Part shown: piece after piece, positions 45,281 to 57,626 of the stretch
Numbering within the stretch: the first letter of the stretch is position 1
Layout of the letters: each line of letters opens with the position of its first letter
Assembly: GCA_907163345.1 (NCBI GenBank)
Contig: CAJQUN010000003.1
Location: 8,474,821 to 8,538,820 of the forward strand
From: Haberlea rhodopensis
Lineage: Eukaryota > Streptophyta > Magnoliopsida > Lamiales > Gesneriaceae
DNA length: 64,000 bases
Direction of reading: 5' to 3'
Made by a program: the position numbers and the translations under genes
The notes under the pieces: generated by a model
The model's database searches: none
The model's input: the letters and a program-made list of their open reading frames with translations, nothing else
What the model was told of the DNA's origin: nothing

Positions 45281-45906
45281 CAATATAATTTTATTAACTA
45301 ATAATACGAATAACATTATCTATAAAAATTATTATCTACAAAATGTTAATTTTATCGAGGATATAATTTTTTTGGACCGTAATTTTAAACATATTGTTTG
45401 GCGTATTTTTTTGTGCGGACATACCAAATACGAAATATATTAAAATGTGAAAATATAACTTCTAGATCAAAGTGATGCGAGTCCTCGATTTGATCGTTAG
45501 TTCTAGCCTCATCGATTAAGCATCAGAAGGTAGGAAAATAATTCAACTGAAAATAGGAAAGAAAATTCATGAACATCAATATGGCACTAAGAACAAAAAT
45601 TAAACATTTACAAAGAAATAAAATTGAATATTAGATCTACATGCTAAAGATGCTACATTGAGAAGATTGTTGAAGTTGTCGATTGATGATTATGTGGAAA
45701 GTTATAGATAGTTTTTTTTTTGGGATTTTCCGGCTCCTCTTTTTATTTGTCAGTCATCCTAGGACAATTTTTTCTCTTTACTTGTTGCTATGGGTGGATG
45801 TTGGGTCGAATTTTTGGGTTTGGTAAAGTTATAGAGAGCTTTTTGGGATTTTCAGCTCCTCTTTTTATTTGGTCATTATAGGACAATTTTTCTCTTTACT
45901 TGCTAC
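45279..45906. other. non-coding, with a local tandem duplication
   Basis: 45698-45825 and 45826-45930 are imperfect copies of one segment (AGTTATAGA, GGGATTTTC, GCTCCTCTTTTTATTTG, CTCTTTACTTG, then GGGTGG). The first copy also contains the first part of a hAT-like end (GGGTGGATGTTGGGTCG). Nothing else was seen. Confidence 0.65.
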
Positions 45907-46593
45907 TAAGGGTGGGCGTCGGGTCAGGTTTTTCGGGTTCGGGTACCCGAATGTTGGGCACCCAACCTGAACCCGAATGTTGGGCACCCAACCTGAACCC
46001 GATATCCAACTGTCGGGTAGTGTTGGATACCCGAAATTTATACAAAAAAGAAAAAAAAGAAAAATCCAACCTTAGTTCAATAAAAATATACAGTATACAT
46101 CAACTAATTTAAAGATAGATATGGAGAAATTGATGCAAGTATGATAAAATCAAATCAGGCGATGCACTTTGTTGGAAATTTTTAGGATGCCTTCATCTCG
46201 AGTTCCAATACCTTGCACCCTGCACGTGGTATTGATGGTAACTCAAAGATCAATAATGGAGGACCTTCAATAGATGTTTCGTACGAGGATAAGCTACGGT
46301 CACATTTGAATAATGGGTGTGGAATAAAAATTGGACCTTGTGTTTTGGACTTTTGGGTGATGGAGTGCAGGAGTTAGAGGTTTTGGATTTAAGTTCACTT
46401 TTCCCTCTTTCTATTATGCATATGTGGCACATGTAAGCCAGTGTAACATTTATATATTTGTTGGGTTCGGATACCCGAAATTATTTTCGGGTTTCCGTTT
46501 AAGAATCCGACACCAACCTAAAAAAGTTAGTCAGGTTCGGGTAAACATGATACCTGATCGGGTCGGATACCCGAAATTTTTTGTCCACCCCTA
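45907..46593. mobile_element. hAT-type miniature element (687 bp)
   Basis: The ends are imperfect inverted repeats: left TAAGGGTGGGCGTCGGGTC, right (reverse complement) TAGGGGTGGACAAAAAATTT. Subterminal GGGTACCCGAA and GGATACCCGAA blocks occur in both halves. The flanks CTTGCTAC (45899-45906) and CTTGGTGC (46594-46601) agree at six of eight bases, consistent with an old 8-bp duplication. It contains no transposase, so it would be moved in trans by a hAT transposase. Confidence 0.75.
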
Positions 46594-46731
46594 CTTGGTG
46601 CACTTCAAGGCATTTGTTGTAGTGGTCAAATTAGTGGTGTAGTTGTTAGGATATTGGCACGAGATTTGATCAATCCTCCAACATTCATTTCCCCCCATTC
46701 TTTCCACATTCCTGCGTGGGATGGTGGCCAA

Positions 46732-47570
46732 CAATGTTTTTAAAACCGGCCCGGACCTGCCTGTCCAACCGGTTCAATCGGTGATCGGTGCTTGGTCCGG
46801 GTTGGTTAACCTAATAAAATCGACAGTGTAAAAAATCGTTGTGAACCGGTGAGAACTTGTCAAAAACCGATCGACCGGGTTGAACCGCTCGAAACTCTTT
46901 TTTTTTTCTTCCAATTTTATTTTGTTATCATCAATTTTAAGTTTTATCATTTCTTTCTAAATACCTAAATAAAATGTTACAGTCGTGATTAGAGGTTCCA
47001 TGTAGTTTATTTATATATATTAGATTTAATTTTGTATTACATCAACTCCATAAAACTATGAGTTTTAACATGTACCCATTATATGTTTTTGATATTTGTA
47101 TCAGTCTTATATAGAAATGGAAAAAGTAATATATTGTATCAAAAAATAAAAATCTCTTAATTTTGATAATCAATACTAAAGTATTTGTAATAATATAGTA
47201 GCTCATTACTGAATAATATAATACAGATTTGGTGTATACATGACTAATTAGTGTATTTGTAATTAATTCTTTTTTATATAAAGTTTATATTTATAAACAA
47301 ATAGTTATAAACTTAATAGATGAAATTATTGAAAGAATGTTAAAATATTGGTCTCCATGCTATATTACTACATTGATATTTCCTTTATTATTATGAACGT
47401 TTGAAACTTTTTGCAAATACATGTTAGAAATATTTTACAAAAATTAAATATAGATATTACATCATGCTGACGTCACACCGGTTGAACCAGTGGTTTAACC
47501 GGTTGAACCGATCGAACATGTAACCAGTAAGGGCACCGATTTTATGTCCGGTCCGATTTTGAAAACACTG
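46732..47570. mobile_element. hAT-type miniature element (839 bp) with intact target duplication
   Basis: The ends are inverted repeats: left CAATGTTTTTAAAACCGGCC, right (reverse complement) CAGTGTTTTCAAAATCGGAC. GTGGCCAA is repeated perfectly at 46724-46731 and 47571-47578, an 8-bp duplication typical of hAT. Subterminal regions are rich in GGTTGAACCGG-type motifs. The AT-rich middle has no coding region. Confidence 0.88.
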
Positions 47571-47579
47571 GTGGCCAAG

Positions 47580-47827
47580 CTATTTATTGGCCAAAGACTT
47601 GGTCAACTCCCAGTTTTCGTAGGTGTGTAGCTTTAGTTATCCAAATAATCCTTACACATATAACTTAAAAGCATATTTTCAATTTAAATCATTGGGCTTC
47701 GATCCCAACAAATGCACTTCAGCTGAACAATATTTTTTACGGCCTCACACATATATTTTGGTATTGTCTTTTAAACTAATAAATGAACATTTGTTTTATT
47801 TCCTTAAAACAAATTATTTGAAAGATT
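47580..47827 (+). repeat. dispersed 245-bp repeat, copy 1
   Basis: Matches the reverse complement of 55010-55256 at roughly nine of ten positions. Both copies keep an open frame of about 55 codons starting MCSFS and containing FDPNK and QYFLRPHT, which I do not recognise. Confidence 0.85.
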
Positions 47828-48587
47828 ACAAAAAAAAATTCAGAGAACATTATTTATGCTCCAAAAATAATGAATAGCATTTTATTTTATAATTTTTAAA
47901 ATTATTTATCGATATTATCTTGCATATATTTTCTTTTTTCAATTTAGTTGATTTATATCTATAAAAAATTTGTTTACATATTAATTATTATAATAACGAT
48001 GTTTTAAAGTGTTATGATATTATCAGGGCAATTTTCATATTAAATTTATAAAAATTACTCTGACATCGACAATATTTGCTATGGTAATAATATTTCTCTA
48101 TTTTTAAAAACGAATCACAAATTTTTTTACAGCAGTAGATTTTCGGTCTCCATGTTCTGAATATATTTTGACAATTATCGCATAATTTACTTATACAACT
48201 AAGAACTAAAACGAGTAATTGATTGAAATTAATTAAGTTAATTATCTTGTTAAATTTTTTTTTTAAATCTGAAAATACTATATAAATCAAAATTTGAAAA
48301 AAAATTACTGTTATTACATATTGTTTAATTTTTTAATTTACTTTTTCAGTAATTTAAATTTAATTTTTGTACAATAGCTAATCAATTTGTAAACTTAAAA
48401 CATCTTTAATATTTTTTGGGGGGACAAATTTCGGGCTGGTACCAGTAGGATGAACTTTTTCGGCATAATCCACCAAAAAAAGTTCTTTAAACTATGTCCA
48501 AATTTAGATGCAATAACAAACTAATCTTAAACTATTGTCTTCTTCATTTCTTGTCCAACACAGAAATCATCAACCATCTTTATGAAG
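47828..48587. other. no gene seen
   Basis: Very AT-rich sequence with no recognisable coding or repeat structure. Confidence 0.5.
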
Positions 48588-48592
48588 GTTCA

Positions 48593-50720
48593 TGTGATGC
48601 CTAAAACTTAATTACCTTGATTAAATTGAGTTAGTATAATGAGTAATTATGATTGATCATCATTTTGCAATGGAATCGATTTTAGAATAAATCGAGTGTT
48701 GAAAATTGTGATTGAGTCATAATTATTGAGTTAATAAATTGTTGAACTGAAACATGTGAATTATGGAATTAATTAAGAATACTAATTGAGAAATAATTAT
48801 TGGAGTTGGACAATAATTATAAAATTGGGGATAAATAATAATTCGAGTGAAATTGTAATATGAATTAAAGTTGAGGGGCTAAAGTGCAAAATGAAACTAA
48901 TATAATCAACTTATCTTCACGCAATACACATCAAACACATACAAAATCCCTACTTCTCAAACCCTTCTCCCCTTCTTCTCCAATTGTGGGAAAGCTTAGA
49001 TTCAAGAGCAAGTCTTGCTTCTAACTTGACATTTGGTGTCAAATAGGTATGGTATCTATGTGTTTGATTCAAAGTTTTGAGGGTAGTTCGATAAATTGAT
49101 GATTAAATTATTATGGGTTTTGATGTGGAAAGATGAATTGTTGTTCAGAGTAGAGATTTTGTTTTGTGATAGGTTATTGATAGTTTTTTTGTTGAAGTGT
49201 TGGAAGGTTATTATGCGATATGTGTGTGGAATGGAATTTATGCTAAAAAAATGGAGGATTTTTGTGAGCATCGAGAAAAAAGAGTGAAGCTGAATAGTTC
49301 CTGCGATTGATCGCGAGTGAGAGGCCGATCGATCACGGGAGGCAGGAAATTTGTGAGGGATTTTAACACGTCACGATTGATCGCGAGGCATACAAGTTTT
49401 GAAATTTTGATTTTTCTTGGAAATTGAGATGTGTTGTTTTATGGTAGATTTTTATGATGAATTCTACATGCTAAAGAAATATTACACAGTGAAATAAGGT
49501 GGCATGAATTGAACCTTAGTAAGATATGTACTACTCGATCGAGTTAATTGATAACTCAAATGAAAATAGAATAAAATGGGACGGTTTGAGCAGTATATGG
49601 AGTACGGTAAATGTGATTGAGTTTAATGGGAGGCATGTCGAATCTGTAAGATTAATGATGATAATTGTTGAGAGTTATATTAATGTTCAATATAGATATT
49701 GTACAAGCCTCTGGTTGTCGTGGACGTTCATGGGTTGACATCAGATTATGGAAATGTCACGAGTTGACGTCAGATTTTTGGAATGTCACGGGTTGACATT
49801 GAACGTCACGGGTTGACGTCGGAATATTGGAATGTCACGGGTTGACATTGAATATCACGGGTTGATGTCGGATTATTGGAATGTCACGGGTTGACTTGGA
49901 ACGTCATGGGTTGACGTCGAATTATTTGATTGCCAAGGGATGACATGGGACGTCACAGGTTGACATGAAATTAATGGAAGGTCACGGGATGACAATAAAC
50001 ATCACGGACTGACGTGGATATTTATGTATATATTGCAAATGATATGATTTGAGAATAATGCCTTGATATCATATTGTAATTAATTTGGATATTGTGATAA
50101 CAGGAACAACATAAGAGATCTCATATGATTATGGTATACTCATGGAGTATTCGTTTAAATTACAACATTACATTCTATAAATTATTAATTGTATACTTGA
50201 TAGTATTGAGATTATGTTATTGGTATGCTCGACCCACATGTGAGTTGTTTCTGTTGAAACAAGTAGAACATGTACAGCATTGATCGGAGAAATAAGTTGA
50301 ACGGGTGGATGAGGATTCTTCTGGGAGCAAGGTACCAATGTTGGTTTAGAGTAAAATGTTTCATACAAATAAATACACATTTATTTATTCGACGCTCGTC
50401 TATGAGCATTTTGACACGTGTATATGGTTTGTATAAAGGTCGTGACGTTTCCTTTTTATTCGATTGTTGCATGCAATTTATGTGAGAGTAATTACATTGC
50501 ATGATGAATTGAGAATAAGGATAGTGCATTATAAAGTGTATACATTAATGAATTGAGTTGTATTAGAAATGGGGTTTACGGAAGGATTATGTCGAAAATT
50601 TTATAGAAGTCATGCCATAGTTACGAGCATGAAAATGTGAATCCCCAAATATTTATAATTGTATACACTAAATGTGATTATAAATGCACTAACGACGATA
50701 TTAGGAGTTGGGGTCTTACA
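48593..50720 (+). repeat. 5' LTR of element J
   Basis: 2128 bp. It shares long stretches with 54186-57621, for example GAGGGGCTAAAGTGCAAAAT near the start and GTGAATCCCCAAATATTTAT near the end. Confidence 0.85.
49727..50020 (+). repeat. TGACG-rich degenerate tandem repeat in the 5' LTR of J
   Basis: About six copies of a roughly 50-bp unit of the form AATGTCACGGGTTGACATTG followed by AACGTCACGGGTTGACGTCG. The same array recurs at 56520-56920 in the 3' LTR. Units contain TGACGT or TGACAT cores. Confidence 0.82.
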
Positions 50721-53700
50721 TTAGTAGTATCATAGCAGTGGTTACTCTTTGGGGCTGTTTGCGGGCCTAGCAATGTGTTGATAAAAGTGAATAACACATA
50801 ATTTATGCATGATTACGGTTGTGTCAGTGCCACACGACATTTATACACTTATGTGCATAGTATGATATGAGACCATGAATTTTTTTAAAAAAATTGTGTT
50901 ATTGCTAACCATCGTGTGAACAAAGATTGTATAGAATACGATGAACGTGATGTTGAGAAAGAATCGGTGATCCCAATGAACATATGCACCAAGGGTGGTA
51001 CTGTTGAGGAGTACAATAAGCCGGTAACTTAGTTAGTGGTATATCATTGAATTGATGTTTGTAGTAGCAGTATTGTGTCAATAATGAGCGACAAATGTTC
51101 TACTACGTTAATAGTTGATAGTAATTTGATGTGGTGACTGGTAAGAGAATAAATGAACTTTGATTGGAGTTATATGCATGTTGCATCTGTATACAGTGCT
51201 AAGAAATCTGATTTTATAGGAAAATCGAAAAATAAGAAATGGGATCTGCCGTCTGAGGACATGAAATGATGGACAGTAATGTGCTATTGACATGTGACAA
51301 CAGACAACGCGATGATCGGGTATGATTACAATGTGATTATGAGAATGTAGGTACGTCTGAATTTATACACATGCATTAATATTGAATTATTATCATGATG
51401 TATTGTGAGATGGAATACTTGACGTTGTGACACAAAGCGATATGTATTATGAAAAAGAACACTTGTTGCTGTTACACAAAGCGAGTGGTATTGATTGTGT
51501 ACTATCGTTGGGCAATGAGTATTGATTATGTACCGCCATTGGCGATGTGTATTGTTATACTGCTACTGTGTTAGCAATGTATATTGATGATGTATTGATT
51601 GCAGATGTCAGTAAATGTCATGTTATCGATATTCAGGTTGTTGTTCCTTGGGTACATGAGATTTAGGCCCAAGAAGATATTGGATTGTTCCAGAGGAACG
51701 AGGAGTTGAGGTAAACCATTTCATTTGTTTGACATATATATGTTGATTTGCATTATTTCTGTTGAATTATATTGATGAGAATCAATTTGACAGATGGAAA
51801 AGTAGAGAATGAAGTTAAAAATGGAACATATTATTGTTATGTTCGTTTTGATATTGTTGCAGTAACGAAATAGGGCGAGGTGTGACCACTGTGGTAACAC
51901 CATTATATCTACGGTGAGCATTGATGAAATAATGATTGAGTACGAATAAAGGTTTTGAGATGATATTTATTGCTGTGAAAGCATGCTAGTTTTGTATATT
52001 ATGGAATCACTGTGAATGTCATGTGCAAACATGTGATCATTGTGAACGTCACAGGCTGACGTAGAACTATTGTGAATGCCATGATTAAGTATGATGTTAT
52101 TCTTCGGTGTATAATGACAGTAATGATAAATAACAATGTGATGATTAATGACGAGTTATACACGATGTGACGAACAATTTAATAATATCATTATGAGAAT
52201 ACATGTGGTATATGAACATTCACGGTTAAATGATTTAGTATGTTTCGAGATTGACTTAGTAACTGAAAGGCATGTAAATGATGGCATATGCATGTAGTAA
52301 TTACTAATGAATATGCTAGTAATTACTTGGCATCAGATGTAAGATAAGGATATGCGATGAGACTGATGTATGAGAAATCATGAATCATTACTACACGAGG
52401 ATATGTTATCCATTCATGACATAGTACTCTGCTGAATAAACGATTGAAAGGAATTATGTCATTGATATATGAAATCGATTCTTATGTTGAAATTCATCAC
52501 ACAAATATGGGATGGTATGATGTATCACGATGTGTACAGGATTGTGTGAAACTTTTTAACGCAGAGATATTCATGTTTACTGACGGAAACATCATGAATA
52601 TCAATAATGTGTAAATCACAAGGTGGGTGATTATGTTATGAGTATATGAGCAGTACTAATGATATTACTCTAGTAATTATTTTACACCAGGTGATAGCTA
52701 GGTGATGAGATGTGGAAAGGCTTATGCTTTAAGAGCATATGAGTACGGTGATGAGCCTGATAATAGGATGCTGATATACTTTATTGATGATTGCATCTGT
52801 ACATGTAGAGTAATACTACTGCAATTTCATAAAGTTAATATTGTGGATTATGATGACTAATTACATTTCGTGAGGCTGAATGTAAAATGTTCTGTAACTA
52901 ATTGCTAAGATATGAAAATGAAAGGAAGAATTTGTACGAAATGATGAAATTGCATAATGGTAGTTTGGAGAGTGTGATTGAATACACCTCGTCCGTAAAT
53001 TGTGTACATGATAGAGAATCCTCTAAGAAAGCCTCTGACACGAAAAGTATAACTAAGATGGTGTGCATGCATACTCATGAGCGAGTAATAATACATATGT
53101 GATGTATAATAATTGGTAGTGTGTTGACACTAATCTAAGATGATAGATGATACAATTGAATAAAAGAATTAGCAAGGGGAATGAGATCATTATGATTTTG
53201 TTATGCTAATAATGTATTAAGGGCATGTGACATTGTGTAAAATAAAGGAATGAACATATGTGACATAATAATTGTCTTGAATGATCTTATAATAACTCTG
53301 TATATCAAAAAAAAAAAATGAACCAATGTATTGATAAGTGGAAAGTTGAAAGAAACTGTGAATTGGAAGATTACAATAAACTGGAAATAATTAGCATCAA
53401 GAAAAAGACATGTTTATAATATATCTTGAATGATGATGTTATCACTTGATGTTGGAGATAACTAGATATGCATGATAGATGATTGTTAAAGAAAGTGTCT
53501 ACATGAAAGCGTAACTGGGATTTTGTGCATAAATCATAGCCTGTGTACTTATGAACTGGTAAAAATACAGACGTGACACTTGATAATTTATAGTATGTTA
53601 ATGATACTACTAGATAACGCTAGTAAAAACGGTGTCGGTGTTGTTGTAAATCGGGGGAATTAACCAAGTAGATAAGAGATGTTAAGAATGATAATTATTT

Positions 53701-54185
53701 CAAGATGCATGTCTATGTCATAAAATTTTATGAAATGATGTATTGCTTGTAGCGAAGTGAAAGCAACAAGATTTGATATCAAATAAGATATCATGCTACT
53801 ATTGTGTAGCGGAATGATATGTATATAGAATCAAGAGTCGAAACAATCGTGCAAGAATCATACCTATCGATTGAAAACCGGTGAATAAAAATGAACTATG
53901 TGCTATTGTGCCGTAAATTTGGAATAATGATTAATACGGACTTATTAACGCTACCTCATGAAATAATGATTTTGGATATCATGTGAATTGGGTTGTTGCA
54001 TGTTTTGCAAACTTCGAGGGTGAAACGAAAGTTTGATATTTTATTTGTGGAAAGTGTCCCGGACTTTAGTTTGGACAGACCATGTGCAGTGAAATATTTT
54101 GATGGTATGTTGACTTATTCTTAACACTCATAGTAAGTGTGTATGTTTAAATTTCAAGGGCGAAATTTTATTGATAAGGGAGAAT
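50721..54185 (+). other. interior of element J, no coding region recognised
   Basis: 3.5 kb with no open frame longer than about 70 codons and no retroelement motif found in any frame. It may be decayed beyond recognition or never coding. Confidence 0.6.
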
Positions 54186-55009
54186 TGTGATGCCCAGAAC
54201 TTAATTACATTGATTTAATTGAGTTAATGTGATAATTAAGGAGTAAATATGAATGAGCATCATTTTGCATTGGACTCGATTTTGGAATAAATCGAGTGTA
54301 GTTGAAAATTGTGATCGAGTCATAATTATTGAGTTAATAAATTGTTGAAAAGAAACATGTGAATTATGGAATTAAGAGTATGAATTGAGAAATAATTATT
54401 GGAGTTGGACAATAATTATGAAATTGGGGATATATAGTAATTGGAGTGAAATTATAATGTGGATTAAAGTTGAGGGGCTAAAGTGCAAAATGAAACTAAT
54501 ATAATAAACTCGTCTTCACATAATACACCTAAAACACATACAAAATTCCTACTTCCCACTCTTCTCAAACCTTTCTCCCCTTCTTCTCCAATTGTGGGAA
54601 AGCTTAGATTCAAGAGCAAGTCTTGGTTATAACTTGACATTTGGTGTCAAATAGGTATGGTATTTATATCTATGTGTTTGATTCAAAGTTTTGAGGGTAG
54701 TTTGATAAATTGATGATTAAATTATTGTGGGTTTTGATGTGGAAAGATGAATTGTTGTTAAGGGAAGGGATTATCTTTTGTGATTGGTTTATTGATAGTT
54801 TTTGTTGAAGTGTTGGAAGGTTATTATGTGATATGTGTGTGGAATGGAATATATGCTAAAAAAATGAAGGATTTTCACAAAAACAGGACCTCGTGATCGA
54901 TCACAAGGCATCGAGGGAAAAAAGTGAAGCTGAATAGTTCCGCGGTCGATCGTCGGTGAAAGGTCGATCGATCGCGGAAGGCAGAAAATTTGTGCGGGAT
55001 TTTTTTTTT

Positions 55010-55256
55010 GTATTCTTTCAAATAATTTGTTTTAAGAAAATAAAAAAAATTTCATTTATTAGTTTAAAAGACAATACCAAAATATTTGTGTGAGGCCGTA
55101 AAAAATATTGTCCAGCCGAAGTGTATTTGTTGGGATCGAAGCCCATTGATTTAAATTGAAAATATGCTTTTACGTTATACGTGTAAGGATTATTTGGACA
55201 ACTAAAGCTACACACCTACAGAAACTAGGAGTTGACCAAGTCTTTGGCCAATAAAT
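55010..55256 (-). repeat. dispersed 245-bp repeat, copy 2 (inverted)
   Basis: Reverse-complement match to 47580-47827, inside the 3' LTR of J. The 5' LTR of J lacks it at the matching place (near 49362), so it arrived after J. Confidence 0.85.
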
Positions 55257-55600
55257 AGTTTCGAAATTTTGATTTTTCTTGGAAGTTGAGATGTGTTGTT
55301 TTATGGTAGATTTTTACAATGAACTCTACATGCTAAAGAAAAATTACACAATAAAATAAGGTGGCATGAATTGAGCGTTAGTAAGATATGTACGACTCAA
55401 TAGAGTTAATTGATAACTCAAATGAATATAGAATAAAATAGGACTATTTGAGGAGTATATGGAGTAAGGTAAATGTGATTGAGTTTAATAGGAGGCATGT
55501 CGAATATGTAAGATTAATAATGATAATTGTTGAGAGTTATATTAATGTTGAATTGTTATTCAATACAGATATTGTATGAGCCTCTGGTTGTCTGGACGTC

Positions 55601-56515
55601 ATTTTTTGACTAAGAGAGAGCTTGAAAGGGGATTGGCCTGGAAGTAATGATATGGTGGACTGCTTATGAATCAATAGGAGCAGGCTAACTCTAAGGTATA
55701 GCTTTGTTTTCATATTCACGGGAAACAATAGACTTAAAGGCACTCCATTCCTCGTGAGCCACTTAGTTCTCCGAAACAAGATATTAAAGTGATCTTCTTC
55801 CTTTTTCCCAATAAGTCAACTGCGTTACACCATTGGGATACTTCGAATAAACTAGAGTACATATAGGATACACCGGTGCTAAAACCTTTTCTCAAGATAT
55901 CTTCCAAACTGTTGGGGTCGTTCCTCCGGATGTTGTTCTCCCGGTGTGAAACCAGTTGGTTCCGTATTTTTATAATTATGGTGATCCCAAGTACTCCATC
56001 TCCATCATTGCATATGGTAATATAGAAAGTCAAGAGGAAAAAGCATGACCAGAAGAATTGTGTGAAATAAGTGAATTTATCTAGTTGAGGCATTCTTGAT
56101 TTCGAACCGATGATTCCCTCCAGACAGAAAGAGAGTCCTTCATGTACGAGTATAGTGAAAAAACGAGAGGTTTGGTTGGTTGTTGACCAACGGAAAGCAT
56201 GGCAAAAGAAAGATGCACAAAGGAAAGGAAGAAGGGCGGCTTCTTTGATAGATTCTGGCCAGCCCAAATCTTTTTTCGATACTATACGATAATTTTTGAC
56301 ATATCTCGACTATTTGGGGAGTCGAACCCACACAACAACAACCTACTCTAACTGTCGCCCGCTAAACTACGTGTGAAGTACGAGCATATGCAACTATATT
56401 ACTGTTACGCTTAACGAATAATATTATTGTTGTATTGATTGAGTACGTGTTTACGTACAAGTAATAGACGTGTATTATGTTTACATTTAGTAATTGAACT
56501 ATGTTGATACTTGCG
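55601..56515 (-). other. mitochondrial DNA insert (NUMT) in the 3' LTR of J
   Basis: This stretch is absent from the matching place in the 5' LTR of J (near 49725). Its base composition and dense coding differ from the AT-rich neighbours. It contains a recognisable plant mitochondrial gene, atp8. The part from about 56400 to 56515 has no recognised origin and may be a separate insert. The exact edges need alignment. Confidence 0.78.
55734..56093 (-). pseudogene. atp8: nuclear copy of mitochondrial ATP synthase subunit 8 (orfB/ymf19)
   Basis: An open frame of 119 codons from a start at 56093, reading MPQLDKFTYFTQFFWSC, then a hydrophobic segment (FFLLTFYITICND), NDPNSLEDILRKGFSTGVSY, SLFEVSQWCNAVDLLGK and LISCFGELSGSRGM. 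These are hallmarks of plant mitochondrial atp8, a small membrane subunit of the F0 part of ATP synthase. The frame ends at MECL, shorter than the roughly 155-160 residues I expect for the family, so the C-terminus is truncated or replaced. An open frame also continues 58 codons upstream of the Met. With no targeting sequence in view and a retroelement LTR around it, I call it a NUMT pseudogene, not a working transferred gene. Confidence 0.88.
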
Positions 56516-56519
56516 GTTT

Positions 56520-56920
56520 ATTGGAATGTCACGGTTGACATTGGACGTTCAAGGGTTAACGTCGGATTATTGAAATGTCACGGGTTGACATTGGATTTTT
56601 ACGGGTTGACGTCGGATTATTGAAATGTCATGGATTGACATTGGACGTTCATGGGTTGACGTTGGATTTTTGGAATGTCACGGGTTGACATTGAATGTCA
56701 CGGGTTGACGTCGGATTATTGAAATGTCACGTTTGAGTTAGAACATCACAGGTTGATGTTGGATTATTGGAATGTCACTGATTGACATGGAACGTCACGG
56801 GTTGACGTCGAATTATTGGAATGTCAATGAATGACATGAGACGTTGACGTCACACTTTGACGTGGAATTAATGGAAGGTCACGGGATGACACGAAACGTC
56901 ACGGACTGATGTGGATATTT
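56520..56920 (+). repeat. TGACG-rich degenerate tandem repeat in the 3' LTR of J
   Basis: About eight units of the same type as at 49727-50020, with more copies than in the 5' LTR. Confidence 0.82.
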
Positions 56921-57626
56921 ATGTATCGATTGCAAATGATATGATTTAAAAATAATGCCTTGATATCATATTGTAATTAATACTTTTGGATATTGTGAGA
57001 ACATGAACAACGTAAGAGATCTCATATGGTTGTGGTATACTCATGGAGTATTCGTTTACATTACATCATTACATTCTGTAAATTATCAATTGTATATTTG
57101 ATAGTATTGAGATTATGTTATTGGTATGCTCACCCGACATTGGGGCTATTTCTGTTGAAACAGGTAGAACATGTACAACAGTGATTCGAGAAATGAGTTG
57201 AACGGGTGGATGATGATGTTTCTGGGAGCAAGGTACTAATGTTGGTTTAGAGTAAAATGTTTCATACAAATAAATACACATTTATTTGTTCGATGCTCGT
57301 CTGTGAGCATTTTGACACGTGTATATGGTTTGTATAAAGGTCGTGAAGTTTCTTTTTATTCGATTGTTGCATGCAATTTATGTGAGAGTAATTACATTGC
57401 ATGATGAATTGAGAATAAGGATAGCACATTATAAAGTATATACATTCATGAATTGAGTTGTATTAGATATGGGGTTTGCGGAAGGATTATGTCGAAAATT
57501 TTATAGAACTCATGCCATAGTTATGAAGCATGAAAATGTGAATCCCCAAATATTTATAATTGTATGCACTAAATGCGATTATAAATACACTAATGACGAG
57601 ATTGAGAGTTGGGATCTTATATTTCA

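Larger units (their letters stand above)
48593..57621 (+). mobile_element. large non-autonomous LTR element J (9 kb)
   Basis: Related LTRs at 48593-50720 (2.1 kb) and 54186-57621 (3.4 kb, enlarged by insertions) start TGTGATGCC. They end CTTACA on the left and CTTATA on the right. The flanks GTTCA (48588-48592) and TTTCA (57622-57626) agree at four of five bases. A primer-binding-like site GTATCATAGCAGTGG follows the left LTR, and the end of the interior, AAGGGAGAAT, resembles gypsy (chromovirus-like) purine tracts. The 3.5-kb interior has no recognisable gag or pol. This fits a large retrotransposon derivative. Its LTR has many ACGT-containing repeats. Confidence 0.82.
54186..57621 (+). repeat. 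3' LTR of element J, interrupted
   Basis: Collinear with the 5' LTR but broken by two inserts: the 245-bp repeat at about 55010-55256 (replacing a few dozen bases) and the organelle-derived segment starting near 55601. Confidence 0.82.

Noticed and set aside
56300..56400. tRNA-like T-arm (GGGTTCGACTCCC on the minus strand) near the atp8 copy
   Set aside because: I could not fold a full cloverleaf with acceptor and anticodon arms. It may be a decayed organellar tRNA, but that is not supportable by eye.
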